A stretch of 45,223 nt of DNA, from the IMG/VR virus record IMGVR_UViG_3300045975_000215, positions 1 to 45,223 of that record; one strand, written 5' to 3'. Every line of letters starts with the position of its first letter. Positions within the stretch are counted from its first letter, which is position 1. Positions 30,275 through 38,004 of this stretch are shown piece by piece. The position numbers and the translations under genes were made by a program. The notes under the pieces are model-generated. The model was not told the origin of the DNA. It did not search any database and saw only the letters and a list, made by a program, of their open reading frames with translations. This stretch comes from a virus.

Positions 30275-31025
30275 CACGAAGATCACCGGCTTTACCGCCC
30301 TGACCACTCCGACCACGGACGACCTGCTCGCCATCGTGGACGATCCCTCGGGTACACCCGTCACGAAGAAGCTCGCGCTCTCGGATCTGATCTCCACACT
30401 TCTGCTCTCAAACGTCACGATCCAGACGCTCACCTCCAGCTCCGGCACCTACACGCCGACGACCGGAATGAAGAAGTGCCTTGTGATCGCAGTCGGTGGA
30501 GGCGGTGGAGGGGGCGGGGCGACGCTCGCGGACGAATGCGGCGGCGGGGGCGGTGGAGGATCGACCGTCATCCGGCTGTTCACGGCGGCGGAGATTTCGG
30601 GCCACGACGGCTACGCGGTCGGCGCTTCGGTCAACGGCGACACCAACGGCAACGACACGACCTTCTCCAGCTCGCCGACGCTGCTGACGGCGGGCGGCGG
30701 CACGGCGGGCGGGAAGTCGGGCAACACCACCACCCTCGGCGCGCAGGCGGGATCTGGTAATCCGGGTGCTGCGACGGGCGGTGATCTGAACATCCCGGGC
30801 GAAGCGGGCGGGCGCGGCATCATGTACTCGACCACCGCATCCATCGGCGGATACGGCGGTCGCTCGACGTTTGGCGCGGGCGGGTCCGAGGGCAACAGTT
30901 CCAACGGCGGCAACGGTGGAAACTACGGCGGCGGTGGCGGCGGAGCATCGAGCAACGATGACACCGACAGAACCGGCGGCACCGGGGCGGCAGGCGTCAT
31001 CTGGATTTTGGAGTGGATTGCTTGA
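30240..31025 (+). CDS. Glycine-rich tail fibre/adhesin protein, paralogue 2
   Basis: A 261-residue protein with the same layout as paralogue 1: 'TTDDLLAIVDD' and 'KKLALSDLISTLL', then 'TYTPTTGMKKCLVIAVGGG', Gly-rich motifs, and a C-terminal 'GAAGVIWILEW'. The start is doubtful: TTG at 30240 or GTG at 30246 are the only in-frame options before the homologous region, and neither has a ribosome site. Where paralogue 1 has its GTG start, this gene has GTT at 30270. Insertion of the endonuclease gene may have replaced the true start. Confidence 0.65.
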   Translation: MSVRSARCAIVDTKITGFTALTTPTTDDLLAIVDDPSGTPVTKKLALSDLISTLLLSNVTIQTLTSSSGTYTPTTGMKKCLVIAVGGGGGGGGATLADECGGGGGGGSTVIRLFTAAEISGHDGYAVGASVNGDTNGNDTTFSSSPTLLTAGGGTAGGKSGNTTTLGAQAGSGNPGAATGGDLNIPGEAGGRGIMYSTTASIGGYGGRSTFGAGGSEGNSSNGGNGGNYGGGGGGASSNDDTDRTGGTGAAGVIWILEWIA

Positions 31026-31035
31026 TGAGCTTCTC

Positions 31036-32166
31036 ATGAGCGTCAAGATCCTGCTCGAAGATGGCAGCGGAGCGATCCTCCAGGAGGACGGCTCCTACCT
31101 GCTCCACTCGGAGGAGGCGGACACTTCGGTTGCGGCATCGGTCACGGGCGCGGCGACGGTCAGCGCGGCGCTGACGACGGCGATCGCGCTGGTGGGCTCG
31201 CTCGCGGCCGCGGCGACCTTGTCTGCCGCCTTGACCACGGCCATTCCGCTCGCGGCAGCGGTCCCGGCGTCGGCTACCGTCGCGGCGGATCTGACCACGG
31301 CGATACCGCTCGCCGCATCGGTGTCCGGGTCCGCGACGGTCGCGGCGGACCTGACGACCGAGATCCAGATGGCGGCGGCGGTCGATGGGACCGCGACGGT
31401 CGAAGGCGAGCTGACGAACGAGGTGGCGCGGTTCGTCGCCAGCGTCACGGGCTCGGCGACGGTTGCGGGCGATCTGACCACGGCGATTCCATTGGCGGCG
31501 TCGATCGCCGCCTCGGCGGAAGTCACGGGCGCGGAGCTGACGACGGCGATTCCGCTGGCCTCCTCGGTCAGCGCGGCTGCCTCGACCGTCGGGGACCTCA
31601 GCACGGCGATTCCCCTGGCTGCTTCCACCGCCGGGGCGGCAACCGCCACCGCCGACCTCTCGACCGCAATCCGCTTCGCTGCGACCCCGACCGGGACCGC
31701 GACGGCGGACGGCGACCTGACCACGGCCATTCGGCTCGAAGCCAGCGTCGTCGGGACGGCCACGGCCGAGGCCGAGTTCGCGGGCGGGGCCGCGCAACTG
31801 CGGGCCGATGTCGCATCGACCGCCACGGCAACCGCCGATCTTTCGACCGCCATCGCACTCGCGAGCGCAATACAGGGGACCGCCACCACAACGGCAGACC
31901 TCTCCACCCAGATCGCGCTCGCGGGTGGGCTGGCGGCGACGGCGACCGCGACGGCGGACCTGATGGTCGAAGCGCCGGAGCTCGAGATCCCCGGCGGGCG
32001 GGCGATCGGGCCGGTGCGACCGAATCGTGCCGTGGCGTTCCCGTCGGAGATTCGGGCCGCCGGACAGAGTCGGCCGGACCGTGCCGAAGCGTTCCCGTCA
32101 ATGCTCCGCTCCATTGGGCCGGACAGGCCGAACGTCGCCACGGGACCAGCGAGGCCGAACCGATGA
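31036..32166 (+). CDS. Repeat protein with about 14 copies of a 20-residue unit (fibre-like)
   Basis: A 376-residue protein. Residues 1-30 form a short beta start ('VKILLEDGSGAILQEDGSYL'). Then about 14 tandem 20-residue units follow the pattern [A/S]-T-V-x-x-[D/E]-L-[T/S]-T-[A/E]-I-[P/A]-L-A-A-S-V-x-[G/A]. The period suggests a beta-solenoid or a long alternating fibre shaft. The C-terminus is a Pro/Arg-rich tail with three rough repeats of 'RPNRAxAFPS'. It is probably a shaft for the adhesins nearby. I know no family for it. The ATG at 31036 follows the previous stop by ten bases. Confidence 0.65.
   Translation: MSVKILLEDGSGAILQEDGSYLLHSEEADTSVAASVTGAATVSAALTTAIALVGSLAAAATLSAALTTAIPLAAAVPASATVAADLTTAIPLAASVSGSATVAADLTTEIQMAAAVDGTATVEGELTNEVARFVASVTGSATVAGDLTTAIPLAASIAASAEVTGAELTTAIPLASSVSAAASTVGDLSTAIPLAASTAGAATATADLSTAIRFAATPTGTATADGDLTTAIRLEASVVGTATAEAEFAGGAAQLRADVASTATATADLSTAIALASAIQGTATTTADLSTQIALAGGLAATATATADLMVEAPELEIPGGRAIGPVRPNRAVAFPSEIRAAGQSRPDRAEAFPSMLRSIGPDRPNVATGPARPNR
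31126..31974 (+). repeat. In-frame tandem repeats, 60-bp period
   Basis: About 14 units of 60 bp, diverged in sequence, encode the 20-residue repeats of the protein above. The shared core is the Leu-Thr/Ser-Thr-Ala-Ile stretch. Units are not identical, so they are old enough to have drifted, but conserved at the protein level. Confidence 0.8.
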
Positions 32167-32480
32167 AAGATCCGAAGCTGTTCGAGCAGTTCGCCGATGA
32201 GGAGCGCGTCTACGAGTGGGACTTCTCGAAGTTCCCGGAGCAGGCGACGCCGGACATCGTTGCGGCGGTCATGACGATCATCGAGAACACGACGACGACG
32301 CCGCTGGTCGTCGGGACGCCGGACTTCAGCGAGCCGCCCATCGTTGCTGCCGAACTGAAGGGCGGCGAGGTTAATGCGATCTACATCGTGAAGTGCCGCG
32401 TCGAGACGACCGAAGGGTCGTTTCTGGACGTGTTCCTGAAGCTGAAGATCGTTCCGCCGCCGGACAACGTCGAGGCATAA
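32163..32480 (+). CDS. Small structural protein, fibre-tail adaptor-like
   Basis: A 105-residue beta-rich protein. 'ERVYEWDFSKFPEQATPDIV' followed by strands ending in 'FLDVFLKLKIVPP' matches a phage family with 'KDP....YDWS.WL..GDTI', Ig-like folds often placed next to tail fibres or connectors. It overlaps the repeat protein by four bases. It closes the surface-protein region, before the terminase. Confidence 0.6.
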   Translation: MKDPKLFEQFADEERVYEWDFSKFPEQATPDIVAAVMTIIENTTTTPLVVGTPDFSEPPIVAAELKGGEVNAIYIVKCRVETTEGSFLDVFLKLKIVPPPDNVEA

Positions 32481-32546
32481 ATCCTGAGTTCCGTCGCGGA
32501 AGCAATTCCTTCACCCACTCGGGCAGTCATCGACATCGCGGTCCGC

Positions 32547-33854
32547 GTGACGGAGCGGCAGCGCCAGATGATCGAGCATCCGGCGCGGTTCCTGTTTATC
32601 GGCGCAGCCACAAAAACTGGGAAAACGATCGCTCTGGAGCTCCGTGCGGTGAATGCCATTCTTGAGGGCCGACCTGTTGCGTGGTCCGGGTCGCTCCTGC
32701 GACGCACGATGAAGACCTATCGACGACTCAAGCAGATCCTCGCCGAACCGATCGAACGAGGCGTGCTCGTAGGCAATGACTCGAGCGGGACCATCTTCGA
32801 TGCGCATGACAATCCCCGGTTCGTCTCCTTCACGGGCGAGCATCCGGACGCGATCTATGGCGACGGTTATCACCTCTTCATCATCGACGAGGCGAGCCGT
32901 CAGCCTGCGGCGGTCTACACGGCGGCCCTGACGACGACCACGGCGACGCGCGGCTCGATCGTCTGCGCGTTCAACCTGGATCATGGCGCGCACAACTGGG
33001 CCATACGGAAGCTGCTCGAGGTCGAGGCGATGACCGAAGAGGAGCGGCGTACGAAATCCCAGGCGGCGATGCGTTTCCCGACGCTCGCCGAACCGTGGTG
33101 CGATCCTCTCAGCGTCGATGAGATCCGGGCCGGCATGCCGCAGGCGCTGTTCGATGCGCTCTACAACGCGGTCATTCCGAGAGACGACGTCGCGCTGTTC
33201 CCGAACCTGGACGAGCTCTGGACTGGCGCCGCTCCGAAGGAGCCGGAGCTGGGCCACACGTACATCATGGGTGTCGATCTCGGGCGGAAGCACGATTTCA
33301 CGGTCGGGACCGTTCTGGACGTCACGCGGAAACGTTTTGTCGCTGCGGTGCGCCTCTACAAGGTTGGCTGGACGGTTCAGTACGAGCGAATCGCGGAATT
33401 GTATCGGCGCTGGCATTGCGCGCGCGCGTGGGTCGATCAGACCGGCCTCGGCGATCCCGTCGTCGAGGAACTCTCGGAACGCGGGATGACAGTCGAGGGT
33501 TACATCTTCACCGAGCCGTCGCGGAAAGCGCTGGTCGAGGGCTTCGCTGCGGCGTGTGATGGGAAGCGCTTCACGGTGGTGGATACAGACGATCTCGCAC
33601 AGCACAAACGCGAGCTCGACCACTTCGAGGTTGCGATCTCAAAAACCGCGCAGGCGAAGATCACCTATCGCGTGCAGGAGCATGAGCACGACGACGCGGC
33701 CTTTTCGATGATGCTCGCTTGGTTCGGCTCGGAGGCTGGGAATTTCGGCCCACCGCGTATTGAGTCGCTGCGGCGCGAGCGGCCAGGCGAGGATGAGCGA
33801 GACGGCGGTCTGCGGTTCGGCATCGTGACGAAACGCGACCTCTCGGGCTTCTAA
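32547..33854 (+). CDS. terL: Terminase large subunit
   Basis: A 435-residue terminase. Walker A 'GAATKTGKT' (19-27), Walker B 'LFIIDEA' (Asp114, Glu115). The nuclease domain has 'MGVDLGRKHDF' (Asp244), 'AWVDQTGLGD' (Asp297) and 'HDDAAFSM' (Asp382 and Asp383), the three acid positions of the RNase H fold. It cuts and pumps DNA into the prohead. The start used is GTG at 32547; the frame stays open upstream to about 32481 without a good start. Its neighbour is a DUF935 portal, so a Mu gp28-like terminase is likely. Confidence 0.9.
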   Translation: MTERQRQMIEHPARFLFIGAATKTGKTIALELRAVNAILEGRPVAWSGSLLRRTMKTYRRLKQILAEPIERGVLVGNDSSGTIFDAHDNPRFVSFTGEHPDAIYGDGYHLFIIDEASRQPAAVYTAALTTTTATRGSIVCAFNLDHGAHNWAIRKLLEVEAMTEEERRTKSQAAMRFPTLAEPWCDPLSVDEIRAGMPQALFDALYNAVIPRDDVALFPNLDELWTGAAPKEPELGHTYIMGVDLGRKHDFTVGTVLDVTRKRFVAAVRLYKVGWTVQYERIAELYRRWHCARAWVDQTGLGDPVVEELSERGMTVEGYIFTEPSRKALVEGFAAACDGKRFTVVDTDDLAQHKRELDHFEVAISKTAQAKITYRVQEHEHDDAAFSMMLAWFGSEAGNFGPPRIESLRRERPGEDERDGGLRFGIVTKRDLSGF

Positions 33855-33866
33855 CCGGCATGCTGT

Positions 33867-33903
33867 GAAACGTCTCGAAAGGGCCGGTTTTCCGAGGCGT
33901 TTC
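33867..33903. repeat. Hairpin between terL and portal
   Basis: Arms GAAACGTCTCG (33867-33877) and CGAGGCGTTTC (33893-33903) pair over 11 positions, one a G-T wobble, with a 15-base loop. It fills most of the 96-base gap between terL and portal. No T-run follows. It could process the mRNA, or be a packaging or attenuation site. Confidence 0.55.
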
Positions 33904-33950
33904 CGCACAACCGGCGAACGAAGTTGCGTAACCCCATACGCTCTGGGTAG

Positions 33951-35675
33951 ATGGCGAGCGTCTCTGTCCCGCGGCTGGTCGACTATACCGGCACGGAGAT
34001 TCCTCTACCGGGCCCGCCACAACCTCCCGCGACGAGAGTAGTTCCTACTGGCGTCGATGCGGAGGCAACCGACCGCTATCGCCTCTACCCGTCGCGGGAT
34101 CTGCGCCCCTGGACGATCGTCGAGATCCTCGAGGAAGCCGACGCCGGCGACCCGTACCGCCTGATCGAGCTTGAAGAGGAGATGGTCGAGAAGGACGGGA
34201 AGATCGAAGCGATCCTCGGCGCGCGCACGAAATCGATTCAGGGGCTCGACTGGGAAGTCGCGCCGCCGAAGCTGACCGCGGCGAACCAGGACGCGGACGA
34301 GAAGGCGAATGAGATCGCGGGTTTCTGCGAGGAGGCGCTGCGCGGCGTCGAGTTCGTCGAGCTCGTCGGCGATCTGATGGACGCGGTCGGCAAGCCCTTC
34401 GCGGTGGACTGGATCACCTGGGGTACGGACAGCGGTGGGCGGATTGTCCCGCAACTATTCTCACGCATCCCGACCAAGCACATCCGCTGGGCGTTCAAGA
34501 CGGACGAGGTCCGCGTGTTCGATCCGATGAAGCCGAACATGAACAGCACGGGCGATTGGGGCGAGCCGTTGCCACCGTACTCGACCGTGCGTGCAATCGA
34601 CATGACGCGGCGCGACCATCCGACGCGCGCCGGCGTGTTGCGGACGCTCGTCTGGCCGTACTTCTTCAAGGTCACAGTCGTCAAGGACATGGTCGCCTAC
34701 GGCGAGAGATTCGGCTTACCGCCGCGGGTGCTGAAGATCGACGAAGCGGACTTCGACAACACGGAGCGGTACACGAAGTTTCGTAGCGCGATGAAAGACT
34801 TTGCGCAGGATCTCTCAGCCGTAGTCTCGAAGAACACGGAGCTCGACGTCAAGGTCGTCGCGACGCGCGACGGCGTCGAGGTCTTCGGCGCGCAGATCGA
34901 CTACTTCGACAAGTGGATGGCCTGGAAGGTCCTGGGCCACGAGCTGACGTCGCAGTCCTCGCCCGGGCAGGGGCAACTTGGGATCACCGCGGCGATGGAC
35001 GTGCGCCAGGACATCAGAGAGGCTGATTGCCGCTGGCTGTCCGGGATCATCAAGCGGGACATCTTCACGCCGATGGTCGGTTGGAACTTTGGCTGGGACG
35101 CGGTCGCGCAGCATCTGGTCCCGTCGCTCTGGTTCGACGTCGAGCTGCCGCGGGACATGAACGCGGAATCGACAGTCACCGATCGAATCCTCCGGCTGTT
35201 CCCGTCCTTGACAGCCTCGAGGCAGCAGATCCGCGAGGACTACGGGATCGCGGCGCCGGTGGGCGAAGAGGAAGAGGACGACGTGCTGCAACCGGTCCAG
35301 GCGACCGCCGTGCCGTCTTTCGGGGGCGGCACCGACGGAGAAGAGGACGGCGGCGACGAAGAGGATCGCAGCGAGGGTCCGCGCGACATGCCGGAGCGGA
35401 TCATGGCAGACGCGGGCCGGCCAGCTTCCCCCGGCGCGAAGCAAGCCGCCGTCGATAAGCTCGCCTCCCGCGGCATCAAGTCCGCCGCGCCGCTCGCGGA
35501 GGCGTGGCTGTCGAAGATCCGGGCTGCCCTGCGGCAGGCCGTCGCGGACGGGCTGACGCTCGCGCAGGCGCAGCGGCGCATCGTCGAGCTGTACCCGGAG
35601 CTCAAGGTCGCGGACCTCGAGCAGACCTTGCGCGAGCAGATCCTGCTCGTTCGGCTTCACGGAAGGAATTCCTGA
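33951..35675 (+). CDS. Portal protein, DUF935 (Mu gp29-like)
   Basis: A 574-residue portal of the Mu gp29 type. Characteristic stretches: 'RYRLYPSRDLRPWTIVEILE', 'ADAGDPYRLIELEEEM', 'KDGKIEAILGARTKSIQGLDW', then 'KPFAVDWITWG' and 'RIPTKHIRW'. Portals form the twelve-fold ring through which DNA enters the head. The last 100 residues are acidic then helical ('AEAWLSKIRAALRQAVADG'), resembling a MuF-related start. It ends at the left copy of the 11-bp repeat flanking a minus-strand insert. Confidence 0.85.
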   Translation: MASVSVPRLVDYTGTEIPLPGPPQPPATRVVPTGVDAEATDRYRLYPSRDLRPWTIVEILEEADAGDPYRLIELEEEMVEKDGKIEAILGARTKSIQGLDWEVAPPKLTAANQDADEKANEIAGFCEEALRGVEFVELVGDLMDAVGKPFAVDWITWGTDSGGRIVPQLFSRIPTKHIRWAFKTDEVRVFDPMKPNMNSTGDWGEPLPPYSTVRAIDMTRRDHPTRAGVLRTLVWPYFFKVTVVKDMVAYGERFGLPPRVLKIDEADFDNTERYTKFRSAMKDFAQDLSAVVSKNTELDVKVVATRDGVEVFGAQIDYFDKWMAWKVLGHELTSQSSPGQGQLGITAAMDVRQDIREADCRWLSGIIKRDIFTPMVGWNFGWDAVAQHLVPSLWFDVELPRDMNAESTVTDRILRLFPSLTASRQQIREDYGIAAPVGEEEEDDVLQPVQATAVPSFGGGTDGEEDGGDEEDRSEGPRDMPERIMADAGRPASPGAKQAAVDKLASRGIKSAAPLAEAWLSKIRAALRQAVADGLTLAQAQRRIVELYPELKVADLEQTLREQILLVRLHGRNS

Positions 35676-35682
35676 GATGCCG
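35672..35682. repeat. Direct repeat CTGAGATGCCG, left copy
   Basis: Contains the portal stop (TGA) and an ATG one base later; an AAGGAA site lies a few bases upstream. The same 11 bases recur at 36162-36172 at the MuF start. The pair brackets the minus-strand cassette. Confidence 0.8.
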
Positions 35683-35683
35683 A

Positions 35684-35815
35684 CTAGATCTTACCGCCGA
35701 GCCACGCCAGCAGAAGCGAGAGTAGAAGGCTCCGGATCGGAACGCCCTCTTTTGCGGCCTTCACCTTCACGCGGCGCCAGAAGTCCGGGTCGATGTCGCG
35801 AAGCAGGTAGGTCAC
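35684..35815 (-). CDS. Tiny ribbon-helix-helix protein of the portal/MuF moron
   Basis: A 43-residue protein: strand 'TYLLRDIDPD', helix 'FWRRVKVKAAKEG', turn, and helix 'IRSLLLSLLLAWLGG', an Arc-type RHH. Its GTG start overlaps the stop of the gene before it (GTGA). As the second gene of a two-gene minus-strand unit with a palindrome over the -10, it is the natural autoregulator. It could also be an antitoxin. Confidence 0.6.
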   Translation of the reverse strand: MTYLLRDIDPDFWRRVKVKAAKEGVPIRSLLLSLLLAWLGGKI

Positions 35816-36102
35816 AGCTCCGCTCCCGGCGGCTCGACGCCCTTCGCCAGATGGATCGCCATCGTCTTGGAGATCTCCACGGCGCCGTTGTCAGCCCGGA
35901 AGTCGCAGTATGCGCAGGCGTCTTCGAGGAAACTCTTCTTGCCACTATCGGGCCACAGTACCTCGACGCGAGCGTGCGGATGTTCCCCGCCTTCGGGATC
36001 GGGCGCGGGCTTGCCGGTCTTGGGGTTGGTGTAGTGATCTGGCACCAACCACACCCTGTCGATCAGAACCACCTTGCCACCAAACGCCGTGTAGATAGCC
36101 AT
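35812..36102 (-). CDS. Moron protein, unknown function
   Basis: A 96-residue protein transcribed against the head genes from its own strong promoter, with AGGAGGT six bases before the ATG. It is predicted beta-rich at the start ('YTAFGGKVVLIDRVWLV') then mixed, with a Cys pair ('ACAYCDF') and Pro-rich loops. It pairs with an RHH gene. This layout fits a lysogeny-expressed moron (exclusion or host-benefit) or a toxin-antitoxin-like pair. No family recognised. Confidence 0.65.
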   Translation of the reverse strand: MAIYTAFGGKVVLIDRVWLVPDHYTNPKTGKPAPDPEGGEHPHARVEVLWPDSGKKSFLEDACAYCDFRADNGAVEISKTMAIHLAKGVEPPGAEL

Positions 36103-36116
36103 TCGTTACCTCCTGA

Positions 36117-36128
36117 TTATCATGATAA
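36117..36128. promoter_or_regulatory. Palindromic operator TTATCATGATAA
   Basis: A perfect 12-bp palindrome covering the -10 of the minus-strand promoter. A dimeric RHH protein bound here would shut off the cassette, giving autoregulation. Confidence 0.6.
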
Positions 36129-36150
36129 CACAAGTAATTGGGTTTGTCAA
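36122..36150 (-). promoter_or_regulatory. Strong sigma-70-type promoter for the moron
   Basis: On the minus strand: a consensus -35 TTGACA (complement of 36145-36150), a 17-base spacer, and -10 TATCAT (complement of 36122-36127), five of six consensus. It is the best promoter I see in the window and is AT-rich in a GC-rich genome. Confidence 0.75.
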
Positions 36151-36161
36151 GTAGGCCAGGA

Positions 36162-36172
36162 CTGAGATGCCG
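36162..36172. repeat. Direct repeat CTGAGATGCCG, right copy
   Basis: Spans the MuF start ATG (36167-36169). Collapsing the two copies would join the portal stop to the MuF start with a normal overlap and put the AAGGAA ribosome site in place. Confidence 0.8.
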
Positions 36173-36835
36173 GCGAAGTGGATCGATCTGCCGTTTCTCG
36201 AGGCGGTGCGGTTCCTCCGTTCGCTCGCGCCGACTTCCCGCGAAGTCTTCGATGAGATGAGTGTCGAGGCGCGGTCGCGGGCGTTCACGGTTGCGCACGT
36301 CTCGAAGATGGGCGCGTTGCAGGACGTGCTTGATGCCCTCGCAGGCGCGGCGGAATCCGGCATGACGCTGTCGGAATTCGTCGACGCGTTCGAGCCGCTC
36401 GGACTCTCGGAAGCGCATCTCGAGACGATCTTCCGCACGAATCTTCAGAGCGCGTTCGGCCGCGGCAGCTACGAGAAGCTGACCGACCCCGCACTCGGCG
36501 GCGCGCTGTGGGGGTGGAGGTACGGCACCGTGGGCGATGACCGGGTGCGCGAGTCCCACGCGGCGCTTGACGGATTGACGTTCGAGAAGAACGCACACCC
36601 GGAAATCTATCCGCCCTGGTCGTGGAACTGCCGTTGCAGCGCCGAACCCATCACTCGCCGCGAGGCACGCGAGAACGACTACGTCTCCGCGTCCCTGCCC
36701 GCAGAGGTTCAGGAAGACCTCGCCTCGAGCGAATTCACCTCCCCCGCGCTCGGCATCGAATACCAGGCGGATCTCGGCAGCTTCGATCTCGGGCTCGTAT
36801 CGGAGTTTCTCAACGACCAGGGGGGACCGCAGTGA
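36167..36835 (+). CDS. MuF-like minor head protein
   Basis: A 222-residue head morphogenesis protein of the Mu gpF/MuF type. Signature: 'LETIFRTNLQSAFGRGSYE', 'WRYGTVGDDRVRESHAALDG', 'PEIYPPWSWNCRCSAEPIT'. MuF proteins ride inside the prohead and are thought to link portal and head interior. The gene follows the minus-strand cassette and lacks a strong ribosome site. Its last bases overlap the protease start by four. Confidence 0.8.
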   Translation: MPAKWIDLPFLEAVRFLRSLAPTSREVFDEMSVEARSRAFTVAHVSKMGALQDVLDALAGAAESGMTLSEFVDAFEPLGLSEAHLETIFRTNLQSAFGRGSYEKLTDPALGGALWGWRYGTVGDDRVRESHAALDGLTFEKNAHPEIYPPWSWNCRCSAEPITRREARENDYVSASLPAEVQEDLASSEFTSPALGIEYQADLGSFDLGLVSEFLNDQGGPQ

Positions 36836-38001
36836 AACGCTTCTTCACGCAGACCGCCGACCTGAAGCCGCTCGAGATCCTTGAATCGGGGCCGGACGGC
36901 GTCAACGGCAAGCCGCGCGCGATGAAGGTTCGCGCTCGGGTCTACCGCACCGGCAGAAACAAGAACTACGTCCGATTCGACGAGGGCGAGCTCGAGCAGT
37001 TCGCCGCGTCGTTCGTCGGTCGACCGTTTCTCCAGGACCATTCTCGCAAGCAGGCCGATCGCGCCGGGACGATTCTCGAATCGGTGCTCGAGAACGACGG
37101 CGACGAGAAGGCGATCCGGCAGACGCTGCTCGCCGTCAAGCCGTGGGCGATCGACAGCCTATCCGATGGAACGATGGATCGGTTCTCGATCGGATGGGAT
37201 GCGGAGGAGTACGTCTGCACGGTCTGCAACGCGGACATCTTCGGTTGCAAGCACGGTCCGTTCAGCGTCGGGAGCAAGGACAAAAAGACCGGGGAAACGG
37301 TCGAAGTTCTGATGAGGGGTCTCGAGGGGATGGAAGTCTCGGCGGTGACGCATCCTGCCGTAGGCGGGACGGGTGTCGACGAGGTTCTTTCTCAGCTTCA
37401 GCAGATGACGGAATCACGCGCTTCCGAACGGACAGCAATTCCGCCCGTCCGGCGATCGGGAGGCATCGACCAGGAGGTAGCGATGTTGGACAAGTTTCTG
37501 GCTCTCCTGGGCCTGCCCGCGGACACTGCGGAACCGGAGGCGCTCGCCGCACTCGAGACGCGCCTGACGGCTCCGCTGGCGGTTCCGGCCGGCCTGCTAA
37601 CGGCGTTGGGCCTCGGCGCCGAGGCGACGACGGACGAGGCGATCGCAAAGGCGTACACGCTCGTGCCGCGCGAGGATCTCGAGGCGGAGCGGAAGAAGGT
37701 CGCCGAGGCGAAGGCCGACGAGCTCATCAGGCAGGGCAAGGCGGCCGGGAAGATCACGCCGGCGATGGAGGCGTGGGCGACAGAGTTCGCCAAGCGCGAC
37801 TCGGCGGAGTTCGAGAAGTGCCTGGCGACGATGCCGGTGCAGTTCCAGCCCGCCGCAGCTCCTCCGGCGACGGAGGATCCGAAGAAGACGAATCCGCACG
37901 ACGAGGACGACGCGGAAGCGGCGCGTCTCGCGGGACTCTCGATCGAGAACTACCGCAAGGGAAAGCAGGAGTTCCTGAAGCTCCTGAAGGGAGGGAGGTA
38001 A
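36832..38001 (+). CDS. Head maturation protease/scaffold (Mu gpI-like)
   Basis: A 389-residue protein starting at GTG overlapping the MuF stop. The first 200 residues resemble a prohead protease ('VYRTGRNKNYVRFDEGEL', 'FVGRPFLQDHSR', 'SIGWDAEEYVCTVCNADIFG', 'VSAVTHPAVGGT'). A zinc-type Cys set (VCTVC, GCKHG) is visible. The rest is a scaffold: acidic, Ala/Glu-rich, ending with 'GKITPAMEAWATEFAKRD', as in Mu gpI. It would be cleaved off during head maturation. Confidence 0.8.
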   Translation: MKRFFTQTADLKPLEILESGPDGVNGKPRAMKVRARVYRTGRNKNYVRFDEGELEQFAASFVGRPFLQDHSRKQADRAGTILESVLENDGDEKAIRQTLLAVKPWAIDSLSDGTMDRFSIGWDAEEYVCTVCNADIFGCKHGPFSVGSKDKKTGETVEVLMRGLEGMEVSAVTHPAVGGTGVDEVLSQLQQMTESRASERTAIPPVRRSGGIDQEVAMLDKFLALLGLPADTAEPEALAALETRLTAPLAVPAGLLTALGLGAEATTDEAIAKAYTLVPREDLEAERKKVAEAKADELIRQGKAAGKITPAMEAWATEFAKRDSAEFEKCLATMPVQFQPAAAPPATEDPKKTNPHDEDDAEAARLAGLSIENYRKGKQEFLKLLKGGR

Positions 38002-38004
38002 CGA

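Noticed and set aside
32481-32546. Extended N-terminus of the large terminase
   Set aside because: The frame is open but has no ATG, GTG or TTG with a ribosome site; terminases often start near a 'TERQ' segment as used here.
35677-36165. Plus-strand 162-residue frame between portal and MuF
   Set aside because: It begins at the duplicated MuF start but then reads antisense to the moron genes; it is a by-product of the insertion.
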